A stretch of DNA of 64,000 nucleotides from JAYWXI01 sp036016955 (GCF_036016955.1 NZ_JAYWXI010000001.1:124001-188000); one strand, 5' to 3'; counted from the first letter of the stretch, positions 24,693 through 33,251 are shown. The notes: generated from the sequence alone by a model not told the origin. Program-made: numbers and translations.

Positions 24693-25337
24693 ATGGAAAA
24701 CCTGTACGATAAAAGGCGAGTTTACGAGAAGTTTAGTTTATTGGAGGATGAGGTTAAGGCGAATCCGATGGAGCAGTTTCGGGATTGGTTTTTAGATGCG
24801 GAGCAGAGTGATGCGGTGGCAGAAGCCAATGCGATGGCGATTTCTACGGTGGAGGCGGACGGATGTCCGAGGACGAGGATGGTTTTGTTGAAGGCTTACA
24901 CTTGGGAGGGTTTTATTTTTTATACCAATTATCAAAGTCGTAAAGGTCGGGCGTTGGTAGGGAATGCGAGGGCCTGTTTGCATTTCTTTTGGCCGGTGTT
25001 GGAGCGGCAGATTATTATCAAGGCGGAATTGGAGCGTTTGGCTGAAAACCTCAGCGACGGGTATTTTGCGTCAAGGCCGAAGGGGAGTCAGTTGGGGGCG
25101 CTTGTTTCGCCTCAGAGTGAGGTGATTCCGAATCGTTTGTTTTTGGAGGATCGGTTAAGGGCTTTGGAGGAGGCTTATAAGGACAAGGTAGTTGAGCGTC
25201 CTTCGGAGTGGGGCGGGTATTTGGCGCGGCCTTACGAGATAGAATTTTGGCAAGGGCGTCCGAATCGCTTGCATGATCGTTTGCTTTATTCTTTGCAGAA
25301 GGATTACGATTGGAAAATGGTTCGCTTAGCGCCTTAA
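24693..25337 (+). CDS. pdxH: Pyridoxamine 5'-phosphate oxidase
   Basis: A 214-residue FMN enzyme making pyridoxal phosphate. Visible: AMAISTVEADGCPRTRMVLLKAY (about 47-69), FYTNYQSRKGRAL (about 75-87, FMN phosphate contacts), YFASRPKGSQLGALVSPQS (about 125-143) and the C-terminal signature region EFWQGRPNRLHDRLLY (about 183-198). Complete and typical in length. Confidence 0.96.
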   Translation: MENLYDKRRVYEKFSLLEDEVKANPMEQFRDWFLDAEQSDAVAEANAMAISTVEADGCPRTRMVLLKAYTWEGFIFYTNYQSRKGRALVGNARACLHFFWPVLERQIIIKAELERLAENLSDGYFASRPKGSQLGALVSPQSEVIPNRLFLEDRLRALEEAYKDKVVERPSEWGGYLARPYEIEFWQGRPNRLHDRLLYSLQKDYDWKMVRLAP

Positions 25338-25357
25338 TTTTTTGGGTGAACGAAATG

Positions 25358-25391
25358 ATAAAGGCTTCCTTTTGGGAAGCCTTTATTTTTA
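25358..25391. terminator. Bidirectional terminator between pdxH and the HU gene
   Basis: ATAAAGGCTTCC and GGAAGCCTTTAT form a 12-base stem with a 5-base loop, with A and T runs outside. It sits between two convergent genes and can serve both. Confidence 0.8.
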
Positions 25392-25407
25392 TAATCGGTT
25401 CTGAAGA

Positions 25408-25698
25408 TTATTTTTTCTTAGCACCTGCAACGGCATCTGCCAATTCTGCACCTGCTTTGAATTTAGCTACTTTTTTAGCGGCGATTTTGATTGGTTTTTT
25501 GGTTGCAGGGTTGATACCTTGTCTTGCGGCTCTTTCCGCTACGGAGAATGTACCGAAACCTACTAGAGAAACTTTCCCGTCTTTTTTCTTCAAAGTGGAA
25601 GTTACGTTAGCGATGAAAGATTCAAGAGCGGCTTTGGCTGCTACCTTGGTGATTCCGGCGTCTTTAGCCATTGCGTCGATTAATTCAGACTTGTTCAT
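25408..25698 (-). CDS. hup: HU-family DNA-binding protein
   Basis: A 96-residue basic protein of the HU/IHF fold: [22 protein letters not shown] at the start, [30 protein letters not shown] (about 39-68) with the DNA-intercalating proline arm, and an Ala/Lys-rich end. A nucleoid protein. Its promoter is the best consensus match in the window, as expected for an abundant protein. Confidence 0.95.
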   Translation of the reverse strand: MNKSELIDAMAKDAGITKVAAKAALESFIANVTSTLKKKDGKVSLVGFGTFSVAERAARQGINPATKKPIKIAAKKVAKFKAGAELADAVAGAKKK

Positions 25699-25730
25699 AA
25701 TTGTTATGATTTAAAGTTAGTTCTTGTTAG

Positions 25731-25761
25731 CAAATATAACACAATTTTAGATATGTGCAAA
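25731..25761 (-). promoter_or_regulatory. Promoter of the HU gene, full consensus
   Basis: On the minus strand TTTG (25758-25761), 19 bases, then TATATTTG (25731-25738): an exact match to the Bacteroidota sigma-factor consensus TTTG-N19-TAnnTTTG. The ATG lies about 33 bases downstream. Confidence 0.85.
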
Positions 25762-26074
25762 TTTTTTTATTTTTTGTTTAAAGGTCTCTTTCAAAAGTGG
25801 GCGGGCTGTTGGAAATTCGTAATCCGCTTCTCTCTCGAGATTCCGCTGTTGTGAGCATCTAAAAATGTGCCAAAAGCCTTTTGTTGAGGCTTTTTTGGGA
25901 AGGGTTTGAAATGGTTTTTGAAATTATGAAATTCGAAATTTGATATGGAAAATTTAGAAGAATGTTTTTATTGTTGTTTTTTCTTTAATGAAAGGTGGTT
26001 TTGGGGTATTTATTGTTGATTTTCAAAAAAATAAGATTGGCTTTTTTTAAGGGCGAGTAATGGGATTTTATTAA
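25762..26074. other. Intergenic region between the HU gene and panD
   Basis: About 310 AT-rich bases with no gene that I can support. A hairpin AAAAGCCT/AGGCTTTT with a T-run (25872-25897, + strand) looks like an orphan terminator, which hints that a short untranslated transcript could end there. Confidence 0.4.
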
Positions 26075-26082
26075 TAAATTTG
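26075..26082 (+). promoter_or_regulatory. Promoter -7 box abutting the panD start
   Basis: Reads TAAATTTG, followed by CCCC and the ATG at 26087: a 4-base gap. Confidence 0.6.
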
Positions 26083-26086
26083 CCCC

Positions 26087-26440
26087 ATGTTAATAGAAGT
26101 ATTCAAATCCAAGATTCACCGGGTTCGAGTGACCGAATCGGATCTCAATTATATCGGCAGCATTACCATAGATGAAGATTTATTGGAGGCTTCGGGGATT
26201 TTGGTGGGCGAGCGCGTGTATATTGTTAATGTGAATAACGGCGAGCGTTTCGACACCTATGCTATCAAAGGGAAGAGGGGGTCGGGAGAGGTTTGTCTGA
26301 ATGGACCTGCGGCACGGAAGGTGCAGAAAGGCGATGTGATTATTATCATTTCTTATGCTCAGATGACGCCTGAGGAGGCGAAGGATTTTCAGCCGAAAAT
26401 TATTTTTCCGGACGAAACGACAAATCGTTTGGTGCCTTAA
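26087..26440 (+). CDS. panD: Aspartate 1-decarboxylase
   Basis: A 117-residue pyruvoyl enzyme making beta-alanine for pantothenate and CoA. The self-cleavage site is visible as NYIGSITID (Gly-Ser near residues 24-25), with [18 protein letters not shown] at the N-terminus and [24 protein letters not shown] (about 69-92). Full length. 21 bases upstream of the membrane protein gene at 26462 and probably co-transcribed with it. Likely leaderless mRNA. Confidence 0.96.
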   Translation: MLIEVFKSKIHRVRVTESDLNYIGSITIDEDLLEASGILVGERVYIVNVNNGERFDTYAIKGKRGSGEVCLNGPAARKVQKGDVIIIISYAQMTPEEAKDFQPKIIFPDETTNRLVP

Positions 26441-26461
26441 TTTCTAAAAATTTTATTTGTT

Positions 26462-27469
26462 TTGGAACAGACGAAAAAAAAGAATCCTTTGAAAGCAGGG
26501 CTTACCATTGCTGTTTCTTTGGCGGTGGCCTTTTTTTTTATGTGGCTGGCGTTTCGGGGGATGGATTTTGGGAAAATAAAAGGTTATTTTTCTAAGGCGG
26601 ATTATTTTTGGGTGGGATTTGCAGCGGTTTTCGGAGTGCTGGCGTACTGGTTTCGGGCGGTTCGTTGGAATTTGCTTCTGGAGCCGTTGGGGCATCGGAT
26701 TGGTAATGGGAATGCTTTGTGGGCGATTTCTTTGGGGTATCTTATGAATCTTACGATTCCTCGGAGTGGAGAGTTGGTTCGTTCTACAGCGCTTTATGGT
26801 GTGGAAAAGGTTCCGGTGGATCAATCGTTTGGAACGATTATTCTGGAGCGCGTGGTGGATTTGCTTTGCATGGCGCTTTTTTTGGGACTGACTTTGGTTT
26901 TCAAGTACGAGGCGATTGAGGTGTTTTATCTTCAATCGGGATTAACCGTGAGTCCGACCAAATTATTGGTACTGGGAGTTGGGTTTTTGCTTTTGGGTGT
27001 GCTGTTTTTGGGGCTTAGGGGGCGGCTTCGCTCTTTTCCTTTGGTTGGGGGGATTGTCCGTTTTTTGGATGGTATTCTTAATGGGGTTTTGTCTGTGTTC
27101 AGGTTGCGTCGGCCTTGGCTTTTTGTTTTTTATTCTTTGGCGATATGGGGGTGCTATTATTTAGCGGCTTATTTGGTGGTCTTTGCATTGCCTGAAACAT
27201 CCGGATTTACGGTGGCGGATGGTTTTTTTCTCATTGTGGTGGGAACTTTGGGAATGATGGTGCCGGCTTCGGGGGGAATTGGGGCGTTCCATTTTGCTTT
27301 GAAACTGGGGATTGGAGCCTTGTTTGTTTCCATGGGTCGTTCTTATGAAGAGGGGGCTGAAGTGGGGTTGGCTTATGCTTTTATTTCGCATACCATGCAG
27401 TTGGTGATTATGGTGGTGATGGGGTTGGTTGCGATTCCGATGCTTGCCAAAGGACGCGGAAATTCTTGA
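26462..27469 (+). CDS. YbhN/LPG-synthase-type flippase-like membrane protein
   Basis: A 335-residue protein with about eight membrane helices starting at AGLTIAVSLAVAFFFMWLAF. It carries family traits: YWFRAVRWNLLLEPLG (about 61-76), ISLGYLMNLTIPRSGELVRSTAL (about 89-111) and VPASGGIGAFHFAL near 270. It matches the transmembrane domain family of lysylphosphatidylglycerol synthases without the synthase domain; substrate unknown. The start is a TTG codon at 26462; no ATG fits nearby. Confidence 0.82.
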   Translation: MEQTKKKNPLKAGLTIAVSLAVAFFFMWLAFRGMDFGKIKGYFSKADYFWVGFAAVFGVLAYWFRAVRWNLLLEPLGHRIGNGNALWAISLGYLMNLTIPRSGELVRSTALYGVEKVPVDQSFGTIILERVVDLLCMALFLGLTLVFKYEAIEVFYLQSGLTVSPTKLLVLGVGFLLLGVLFLGLRGRLRSFPLVGGIVRFLDGILNGVLSVFRLRRPWLFVFYSLAIWGCYYLAAYLVVFALPETSGFTVADGFFLIVVGTLGMMVPASGGIGAFHFALKLGIGALFVSMGRSYEEGAEVGLAYAFISHTMQLVIMVVMGLVAIPMLAKGRGNS

Positions 27470-27507
27470 TTTTGAGCACGGATAATAGAGGTGAAAGTGC
27501 AAATTAA

Positions 27508-27546
27508 AATCGGCAGGAGCCCATAGGGTTCCTGCCGATTTCTTTA
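27508..27546. terminator. Bidirectional terminator between the flippase-like and M3 peptidase genes
   Basis: AATCGGCAGGA pairs with TCCTGCCGATT around an 11-base loop, followed by TCTTT. Sits between convergent genes. Confidence 0.7.
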
Positions 27547-27558
27547 GGAAGAATTTTC

Positions 27559-29574
27559 TTAGATTCCGAAAGCGCGTTTGAGCAAGCTATCGGTTTGAGG
27601 TTCCCTGCCTCTGAAATTTTTATAGAGGGTCATGGGGTCTATGGTTCCTCCGGAGGCCAAAAGGGTTTTGTATTTGGCTGCGGTTTCGGCGTGAAACAAA
27701 CCGTTTTCTTTGAAGTATTGGAAGGCGTCAGCATCCAATACTTCGGCCCATTTGTAGGAGTAGTACCCGGCGGCGTACCCGCCTTGGAAAATATGGGAGA
27801 AGCTTGGCGATAGGGCGGTTTCGGGATGGGAGGGATAGAGGTTTGTGGCTTGGCAGGCTTTGGTTTCGAAAGCTTTAAGGTCTTTCAGGGGTTCGGTCTC
27901 CGTATGGAAGGCCATGTCGAGCAAGCCGAATCCCAATTGTCTTAGCGTTTGGTAGCCTTCCATGAAGTTTTTGCTTTCGGCGAGTTTTTGTATTTTCTCC
28001 TGAGGCAATTCTTCGTTTGTTTGGTAGTGTTTTGCGAATGTTTTCAGGAATTCGGGTTCGTAGCAGTAGTTTTCCAAAAACTGTGAGGGAAGTTCCACAA
28101 AGTCCCATTTAACGGAAGTTCCGGAAAGATTAGGGTATTGGGTGTCTGCTAACAAGCCATGGATGGCGTGTCCGAACTCGTGAAACAGCGTTGTAACCTC
28201 TTGGAAGGTGAGTAAACTTGGCGTGTCGGCGGTGGGTTTGGTGAAATTGCACACTACGGAGATGTGCGGGCGATGGTTTTGACCGTCTTTTTGGTATTGG
28301 TTTTTATAGCTGGTCATCCATGCACCGGCGCGTTTGCCTTTTCTGGGGTGGTAGTCGGTGTAGAGAAGGGCTTTGTAGGTTCCGTTTTCGGAGACCTCGT
28401 AGGTTCGGGTTTCCGGATGGTATTTTGGAACGTGGTGGACTTCCTTGAAGGTTAGCCCGAAGAGGGTTTCGGCTAAGTTAAAAACGGCTTTTTCTACTTT
28501 TTCCAGTTGAAAATAGGGTTTTAGTTCTTCGTCATTGAGGTCGAATTTTTCCTTTCTCAGTTTTTCCGCGTAATAGACATGATCCCAACTTTGGAGGTCT
28601 TCGATGCCGTCTTTTTGGGCGAGTTTTTTTAAGGCTTCGATGTCGTTATGGGCGAATGGTGTGGCTTTTTCCAAAAGTTCATGGAGAAATTGGAATACTT
28701 TTTCGGGGGTTTTGGCCATTCTTTCTTCCAGTACATAAGCGGCGAAGTTTTCGTAGCCTAGCAATTGGGCTTTTCTTTTTCGGAGTTCGACGATTTCTTT
28801 GATCAGGTTTTGATTGTCGAATTCTCCACCGTCAAAGGCTTTTTTTCCGTTGGCTAAAGCAAGTTCTTTCCTCAGTTCCCGGTCTTGAATGTAGGTCATG
28901 GCGGGTAGGAAACTCGGGTATTGCAGGGTAATGACATACCCGTCCAGTCCTTTTTCTTTGGCTTCTTCTGCGTATTGGGAAAGGACGGATTCGGGAAGGC
29001 CTGATAATCTGCTTTTGTCCGTGAGGTGTTTTTGGTAGGCGTTGGTGGCAGAAAGAACATTTTGGCCGAATTGAAGCGATTTTAAGGCTAGTGTCTTGTG
29101 GAGTTCTTCGAGGGTTTCTTTGTCTTTTTCGTTCAGTAGGGCTCCGTTTCTTACGAAACTTTTATAGGTTTGGTCCAAGAGGGTTGTTTGCTCTTCGTTG
29201 AGCGAGTATTGGGCTTTGGCTTCGTAAATGGTTCGGACTCTTTCAAAAAGAATGGAGTTTTGAGCCGTTTTGGAAGCAAATTCGGTTAACAGAGGAGAGA
29301 TTTCCTGAGCGATGCGTTGAATTTCGTCATTGGTTTCCGCCGAGTTCAGGTTGAAAAAAATGCTGGAGGCGTTATCCAGCGCTTGACCCGAATAGGCCAG
29401 GGCTTCGATGGTGTTGGCGAAGGTGGGCGGTTGCGGATTTTGTGCAATTTGGTTGATTTCCGCTTCGGCCTGCTCGATGAGTGTTTTGAACGCCGGGAGG
29501 TAGTCGCTGGTTTTTAGTTGGTCGAACGGTGCCGCTTGATAGGGCGTATTGAAAGGTTGGGTTAATGGATTCAT
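27559..29574 (-). CDS. M3-family metallopeptidase (peptidyl-dipeptidase Dcp / oligopeptidase A type)
   Basis: About 671 residues from ATG 29574. The zinc motif is TLFHEFGHAIHGLLA (about 463-477), preceded by KPTADTPSLLTFQEV and followed by the glutamate ligand region NLSGTSVKWDFVELPSQFLENY. C-terminal FQGGYAAGYYSYKWAEVLDADAF is also typical. It cleaves short peptides in the cytoplasm or periplasm; no signal peptide is evident, so cytoplasmic is favoured. The frame is open 12 codons further upstream but without family-like sequence. Confidence 0.93.
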   Translation of the reverse strand: MNPLTQPFNTPYQAAPFDQLKTSDYLPAFKTLIEQAEAEINQIAQNPQPPTFANTIEALAYSGQALDNASSIFFNLNSAETNDEIQRIAQEISPLLTEFASKTAQNSILFERVRTIYEAKAQYSLNEEQTTLLDQTYKSFVRNGALLNEKDKETLEELHKTLALKSLQFGQNVLSATNAYQKHLTDKSRLSGLPESVLSQYAEEAKEKGLDGYVITLQYPSFLPAMTYIQDRELRKELALANGKKAFDGGEFDNQNLIKEIVELRKRKAQLLGYENFAAYVLEERMAKTPEKVFQFLHELLEKATPFAHNDIEALKKLAQKDGIEDLQSWDHVYYAEKLRKEKFDLNDEELKPYFQLEKVEKAVFNLAETLFGLTFKEVHHVPKYHPETRTYEVSENGTYKALLYTDYHPRKGKRAGAWMTSYKNQYQKDGQNHRPHISVVCNFTKPTADTPSLLTFQEVTTLFHEFGHAIHGLLADTQYPNLSGTSVKWDFVELPSQFLENYCYEPEFLKTFAKHYQTNEELPQEKIQKLAESKNFMEGYQTLRQLGFGLLDMAFHTETEPLKDLKAFETKACQATNLYPSHPETALSPSFSHIFQGGYAAGYYSYKWAEVLDADAFQYFKENGLFHAETAAKYKTLLASGGTIDPMTLYKNFRGREPQTDSLLKRAFGI

Positions 29575-29651
29575 GTGTTTTGTTTTTTTAGAAAGTAACA
29601 AGGCGAGCAAAAATTATTCCTTTGCTTTTGTTTCGGTCATTTTGTATGGTT

Positions 29652-29684
29652 TTTGGGAGGCTTTTCGGAATTTTTCTATCTTCG
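29652..29684 (+). promoter_or_regulatory. Promoter of the GreA-like small protein gene
   Basis: TTTG (29652-29655), 21 bases, then TATCTTCG (29677-29684), one base off the consensus. It argues that the coding start lies downstream, at TTG 29704. Confidence 0.45.
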
Positions 29685-29703
29685 TGTAAAAGTTGTATTC
29701 GTT

Positions 29704-30153
29704 TTGTCATCGGGCGTGTATTGTAAGGAAGAGCTTAAGGCATATGTTTTGGATCGGATTTCGGGAAAGATAAAGACCTTGGATTTTTATCGTGGTTTTA
29801 CTTTGGAGGCGAGTTTGGATCTTAAGAAGACCTCAAAATACGATTCTTTTCGGGAGGAGATGCAGGAGGAGATCTATCATTTGGATCGGCAGATGCACGC
29901 GCTTAAGACTATGCAGAGGAAGATGCGGGCGGTGGTGGTTTCCCGTGCGGAGGTGGTGCAATTGGGGGCTTTGGTGCTAACTAATAAGGCTAGGTTTTAT
30001 CTTTCGGTGTCTTTTGGGGAGTTTTTTTTCGAGGGCGAAAGGTTCTATGCTATTTCGTTGGAGAGTCCGATGGGGAAGGTTCTAGCGGGAAAGCGGCCGG
30101 GAGACGAGTTTGTTCTTAACGGAATTTACCAAAAAATCGTGGCGGTGTATTGA
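29704..30153 (+). CDS. Small conserved protein resembling GreA/GreB-type factors, function unknown
   Basis: About 149 residues from a TTG start (SSGVYCKEELKAYVLDRI); no ATG is available and the frame is open upstream to 29653. The layout is an N-terminal helical coiled-coil (about 5-80, EEMQEEIYHLDRQMHALKTM) and a C-terminal beta domain ending ISLESPMGKVLAGKRPGDEFVLNG. The motif SP-x-G-x-x-L-x-G-x-x-x-G-D is that of the GreA C-terminal domain. Flavobacterial relatives are often labelled 3-oxoacyl-ACP synthase, which this sequence does not support. A role at RNA polymerase is an inference. Confidence 0.65.
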   Translation: MSSGVYCKEELKAYVLDRISGKIKTLDFYRGFTLEASLDLKKTSKYDSFREEMQEEIYHLDRQMHALKTMQRKMRAVVVSRAEVVQLGALVLTNKARFYLSVSFGEFFFEGERFYAISLESPMGKVLAGKRPGDEFVLNGIYQKIVAVY

Positions 30154-30183
30154 ACCGTATTTAATCGTAAAATATAAGAAAAA

Positions 30184-30696
30184 ATGGAAGAAAAAGAAGT
30201 TTTAAAAAGCCTTATCGAGCGTCGTCGGAGTCGTTTTCCGAAGGATTATTCGGGAGCGGAGGTGGCCTCGGAGGTTTTGGCTGCGGTGCTTGCCTCGGCG
30301 GAGTTTGCTCCGAACCACAAGCGTACCAAGCCTTGGCGTTTTCGGGTGTTTCAGGGGGAGGAGAAGAACCGTTTTGGGCATAGGGTGGCGCAAGTGTACA
30401 AGGCGACCACGGGAGCGGAGCAGTTTATGGTGAAGAAATACGATGCGATAGTTCAGAAGTGGGAACGCTCCGGCGCAGTGTTGACCGTTGTGGTGAATTT
30501 CAGCGGAATGGTTCCGGAATGGGAAGAAGTGGCGGCTGTTGCAATGGCCGTGCAGAATATGTATCTTACTTGCGAGGCGCACGGAATAGGGTGCTACTGG
30601 GCAACGCCGGGGGGGAAGGATCATTTGGCGGAGGATTTGGGCTTGGAAGCCAATCAGAAATGTTTGGGCTTTTTTTTCATGGGACCTTTGGTTTAG
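30184..30696 (+). CDS. Nitroreductase-family flavoprotein
   Basis: A 170-residue protein with the nitroreductase layout: IERRRSRFPKDY (FMN-binding arginines, about 11-22), SAEFAPNHKRTKPWRFRVF (about 38-56), VAMAVQNMYLTCEAHGIGCYWATPGG (about 119-145) and a C-terminal FFFMGPLV. Probably FMN-dependent and NAD(P)H-using; physiological substrate unknown. Slightly short for the family, like the YdjA subgroup. 30 bases after the GreA-like gene. Confidence 0.85.
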   Translation: MEEKEVLKSLIERRRSRFPKDYSGAEVASEVLAAVLASAEFAPNHKRTKPWRFRVFQGEEKNRFGHRVAQVYKATTGAEQFMVKKYDAIVQKWERSGAVLTVVVNFSGMVPEWEEVAAVAMAVQNMYLTCEAHGIGCYWATPGGKDHLAEDLGLEANQKCLGFFFMGPLV

Positions 30697-30752
30697 TATA
30701 GAACGTTTTTTTCGGGAAGTTGGAAATAATTGAAAATAGGGGAGTCGTGGTA

Positions 30753-30782
30753 TTGTTTCTTTTCGAAAATTTACTAATTTTG
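30753..30782 (+). promoter_or_regulatory. Promoter of rpsP
   Basis: TTG (30753-30755), 19 bases, then TAATTTTG (30775-30782): a near-exact consensus match. The leader before the ATG is about 45 bases and holds a small GGGA/TCCC hairpin. Confidence 0.7.
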
Positions 30783-30831
30783 CAACCTCAAAAATATTAA
30801 CCGGGACGAGTATCCCAAAAACTAAACATTT

Positions 30832-31383
30832 ATGTCAGTAAAAATTAGATTACAAAGACACGGTAAAAAAGGAAAACCTTTTTTCCACATCGTAGTGGCC
30901 GATGCCAGAGCGAGAAGAGACGGTAGATTCATCGAGAAATTGGGAACTTACAACCCGATTACCAACCCTGCAACAATTGAGTTGGATGTAGATGCTGCTG
31001 TAAAATGGCTTAACAACGGTGCTCAGCCTACCGATACTGCAAGAGCGATTTTGTCTTACAAAGGGGCTTTATTGAAGAAGCACTTGCAAGGTGGTGTAGC
31101 TAAAGGAGCATTCGACGAGGCGGAAGCGGAAAGAAGATTCAACGCTTGGTTGGAGGCTAAAGAAAAAGCGGTAGAGAACAAAAAAGAAGGTTTGGCAAAA
31201 TCCAAAGCGGACGCAAAACAAGCGGCTTTGGAAGCTGAAGCTAAAGTTAATGCTGAGCGATTGGCAGCGAAAGAGGCTCAATTGGCCGAAGCTAAAGCGG
31301 CAGAGGAAGCTGAAGCGGCTGTGTCAGAAGAGCCGGCTGCAGAAGAAGCAGCGGAGGAGTCTGCTGAAGGCGGCGAAGCTTAA
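30832..31383 (+). CDS. rpsP: 30S ribosomal protein S16 with a long Ala/Glu/Lys-rich tail
   Basis: A 183-residue protein. Residues 1-80 are a normal S16 ([40 protein letters not shown]). From about residue 100 there is an extension rich in A, E and K, predicted as a continuous charged helix ([18 protein letters not shown]) and ending very acidic ([18 protein letters not shown]). Typical S16 is 80-90 residues; extended forms occur in Bacteroidota. Followed by a terminator and rimM, the factor that assembles S16 and its neighbours in the 30S head. Confidence 0.95.
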   Translation: MSVKIRLQRHGKKGKPFFHIVVADARARRDGRFIEKLGTYNPITNPATIELDVDAAVKWLNNGAQPTDTARAILSYKGALLKKHLQGGVAKGAFDEAEAERRFNAWLEAKEKAVENKKEGLAKSKADAKQAALEAEAKVNAERLAAKEAQLAEAKAAEEAEAAVSEEPAAEEAAEESAEGGEA

Positions 31384-31412
31384 TCGCTATTGTCAGACGA
31401 TTACCCGATAAT

Positions 31413-31443
31413 AAGGCGTTTCTTTGTGGAAACGCCTTTTTCG
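31413..31443 (+). terminator. Terminator of rpsP
   Basis: AAGGCGTTTC pairs with GAAACGCCTT around a 6-base loop, followed by TTTTC. It lies directly before the rimM promoter. Confidence 0.8.
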
Positions 31444-31457
31444 TGCTAATAAATTTC

Positions 31458-31465
31458 TATTTTTG
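31458..31465 (+). promoter_or_regulatory. Promoter -7 box abutting the rimM start
   Basis: Reads TATTTTTG, then CATT and the ATG at 31470: a 4-base gap. It rules against an upstream in-frame start at 31443. Confidence 0.6.
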
Positions 31466-31469
31466 CATT

Positions 31470-32015
31470 ATGAAAAAAGAAGAGTGTTATTATTTGGGAC
31501 GCATTACCCGTACGCATGGTCTTGCGGGGAATGTGATTTTGAAGTTGGATACCGACCAGCCGGAGTTTTACAATAAGCTGGAGTCTGTTTTTGTGGAAAT
31601 CAATGGGCTTTTGGTGCCTTTTTTTATTGAAAAACAAAAGTGGAGTAAGGAGGATGCCAAGATCATAACGTTTAAAAACACAACGCTGGCCATGGCGGAA
31701 CAAACGGTGGGAAAAGAGGTTTATCTTCCTCTGTCCACTTTACCCGAACTAACAGGGAATCAGTTTTATTACCATGAGGTTATCGGATTTGAGATAAAAG
31801 ATCAGACATCGGGGGATTCTTGCGGAATCATTAAGGCGGTTAACGATCAAACGGCGCAACATTATTTTATATTGACCCTTCAGGGGAAAGAGGTGGTTAT
31901 TCCGATTATTAAGGATTGGATTACGAGGGTTTGCCGTGAGACGAAATGCATTACGATGCAGCTTCCCGAAGGCTTGTTGGAGGTGTTTTTGGTGGATACT
32001 CCAAAAGACGAGTGA
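31470..32015 (+). CDS. rimM: 16S rRNA processing/ribosome maturation factor RimM
   Basis: About 181 residues from ATG 31470 (MKKEECYYLG). N-terminal domain with GRITRTHGLAGNVILKLDTD (about 10-29) and a PRC-barrel C-terminal half (FYYHEVIGFEIKDQTSG; PIIKDWITRVCRETKCITMQLPEGLLEVF). It assists assembly of the 30S head around S19 and S16. It sits next to rpsP as in many bacteria, but a terminator and its own promoter separate them. Confidence 0.93.
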   Translation: MKKEECYYLGRITRTHGLAGNVILKLDTDQPEFYNKLESVFVEINGLLVPFFIEKQKWSKEDAKIITFKNTTLAMAEQTVGKEVYLPLSTLPELTGNQFYYHEVIGFEIKDQTSGDSCGIIKAVNDQTAQHYFILTLQGKEVVIPIIKDWITRVCRETKCITMQLPEGLLEVFLVDTPKDE

Positions 32016-32051
32016 TTTTTTTTCAACGTCTTTCTTTTCGTTGAAAAGCTC

Positions 32052-32059
32052 TATCTTTG
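32052..32059 (+). promoter_or_regulatory. Promoter -7 box of the RNase P RNA gene
   Basis: Reads TATCTTTG, about 5 bases before the P1 stem of the RNA begins, which fits a transcription start at the 5' end of the mature RNA. Confidence 0.6.
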
Positions 32060-32063
32060 CAAT

Positions 32064-32375
32064 TCACAGGAAAATCGGCTTGTTGATCTCCATCGTTGTG
32101 GAGGTAGGAAAGTCCGGACACCGTAGGGCAGCATAGCGGCTAACCGCCGTCCACAGTAATGTGAGGACCAGTGCAACAGAAAGCAAGTACAGTTCGGCTG
32201 TAGTGAAATCAGGTAAACTCTATGCGGTGCAATGCTAAGTATATCATCAATTAAGGGCGGCTCGTCCGTTGATGAGGGGTAAGCAGCTAAAACTCCGCTG
32301 TAAGGCGGAGTGTAGATAAATAACAAGCGTCGTACTTTGTACGGTACAGAATCCGGCTTATAGATTTTCCTGTGA
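32064..32375 (+). ncRNA. rnpB: RNase P RNA (bacterial type A)
   Basis: About 312 bases. The ends pair as helix P1: TCACAGGAAAATC (32064-32076) with GATTTTCCTGTGA (32363-32375). Conserved cores are present: GAGGTAGGAAAGTCCGGAC (CR-I region), ACAGAAAGCAAGTACAG (CR-II/III region), AGGTAAACTC, GGTAAG-type segments and ACAGAATCCGGCTTA near the 3' end. It is the catalytic RNA that trims tRNA 5' leaders. Convergent with the PPK2 gene ending at 32379. Confidence 0.95.
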
Positions 32376-32378
32376 TTT

Positions 32379-33251
32379 TTAATCTTCTTTTTCCAAAATG
32401 CGTCGGGCTTCAGCGAGGTTTGTTTTTTCTTCCTCGGGTAATTCAGGGTATTGGGGATTCATTTCTTCAAGTGCTTTGATGATGATTTGGATGACCGCGA
32501 GTCTTGTTAGCCATTTTTTGTCGGCCGGCACAATGTACCACGGGGCATGAGGTTTGGAGGTACGGTTTATGGCTTCTTCGTAGGCTTCTTGGTACAGGTT
32601 CCAAAGGGCTCTTTCTTTCAGGTCGCCCATTTCGAATTTCCAGTTTTTGTCGGGTTGATCGATGCGCTCCAAAAGACGTTGCTTTTGTTCTTCACGGGAG
32701 ACGTTTAGGAAGATTTTTACGATTTTTGTTCCGTTTTGGGCGAGGTGTTTTTCAAAGTTTTCGATGCTTTCGTAGCGGTTGTTCCAAAACGTTTGGTCTA
32801 GTTCTTGGGTTGAGTGCCAAACTTTTTCTCTGAGGTTGTATTCGGGATGCACCTTGCAGACCAGTACATTTTCGTAGTGGGAACGGTTGAATAGTCCTAT
32901 TTTTCCTTTTTCGGGAAGGGCGAGATAATGCCTCCACAGAAAATCGTGTTGGTACTCTTTTGTACTGGGGGATTTAAAGCTGGTGACTTCGCACCCTTGA
33001 GGGTTGAGACCTGCGAAAACGTGTTTTATGGTGCTGTCTTTTCCTGCGGCATCCATGGCTTGGAAGACGACTAGTAAGGCTTGGCGTCCGTCGGCATAGA
33101 GTTTCTCCTGCAGGGCGAAGAGTTTTTTCTTTTCTTCTTTTAATTGTTTTTGACCTTGTTTTTTGGTTAGTTTGCCGTTGTAGGTGGTACTGAATTTTTT
33201 CAGTTGGATTTTTCCTTTGGCGAGGTATTTTTCAGAGAAGTTGGTTGGCAT
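32379..33251 (-). CDS. ppk2: Polyphosphate kinase 2, class III-like
   Basis: A 290-residue P-loop kinase. Walker A region VVFQAMDAAGKDSTIKHVF (about 61-79), Walker B/lid region IGLFNRSHYENVLVCKVHPEY (about 116-136), and DLKERALWNLYQEAYEEAI (about 211-229). FQAMDAAGKD and FNRSHYENVL resemble the class III PPK2 of Cytophaga (phosphorylates AMP and ADP with polyphosphate), unlike the class I-type pair at 52051-53754. The class is inferred from these motifs. Stands alone by spacing. Confidence 0.9.
   Translation of the reverse strand: MPTNFSEKYLAKGKIQLKKFSTTYNGKLTKKQGQKQLKEEKKKLFALQEKLYADGRQALLVVFQAMDAAGKDSTIKHVFAGLNPQGCEVTSFKSPSTKEYQHDFLWRHYLALPEKGKIGLFNRSHYENVLVCKVHPEYNLREKVWHSTQELDQTFWNNRYESIENFEKHLAQNGTKIVKIFLNVSREEQKQRLLERIDQPDKNWKFEMGDLKERALWNLYQEAYEEAINRTSKPHAPWYIVPADKKWLTRLAVIQIIIKALEEMNPQYPELPEEEKTNLAEARRILEKED

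Noticed and set aside
25872..25897. Hairpin with T-run in the HU-panD intergenic region, as evidence for a small RNA gene
   Set aside because: Only the terminator-like end is clear; no promoter at a sensible distance upstream could be supported, so no ncRNA was called.
32051..32326. Open frames within the RNase P RNA region
   Set aside because: The RNA has matching P1 ends and conserved cores; the frames are accidental.
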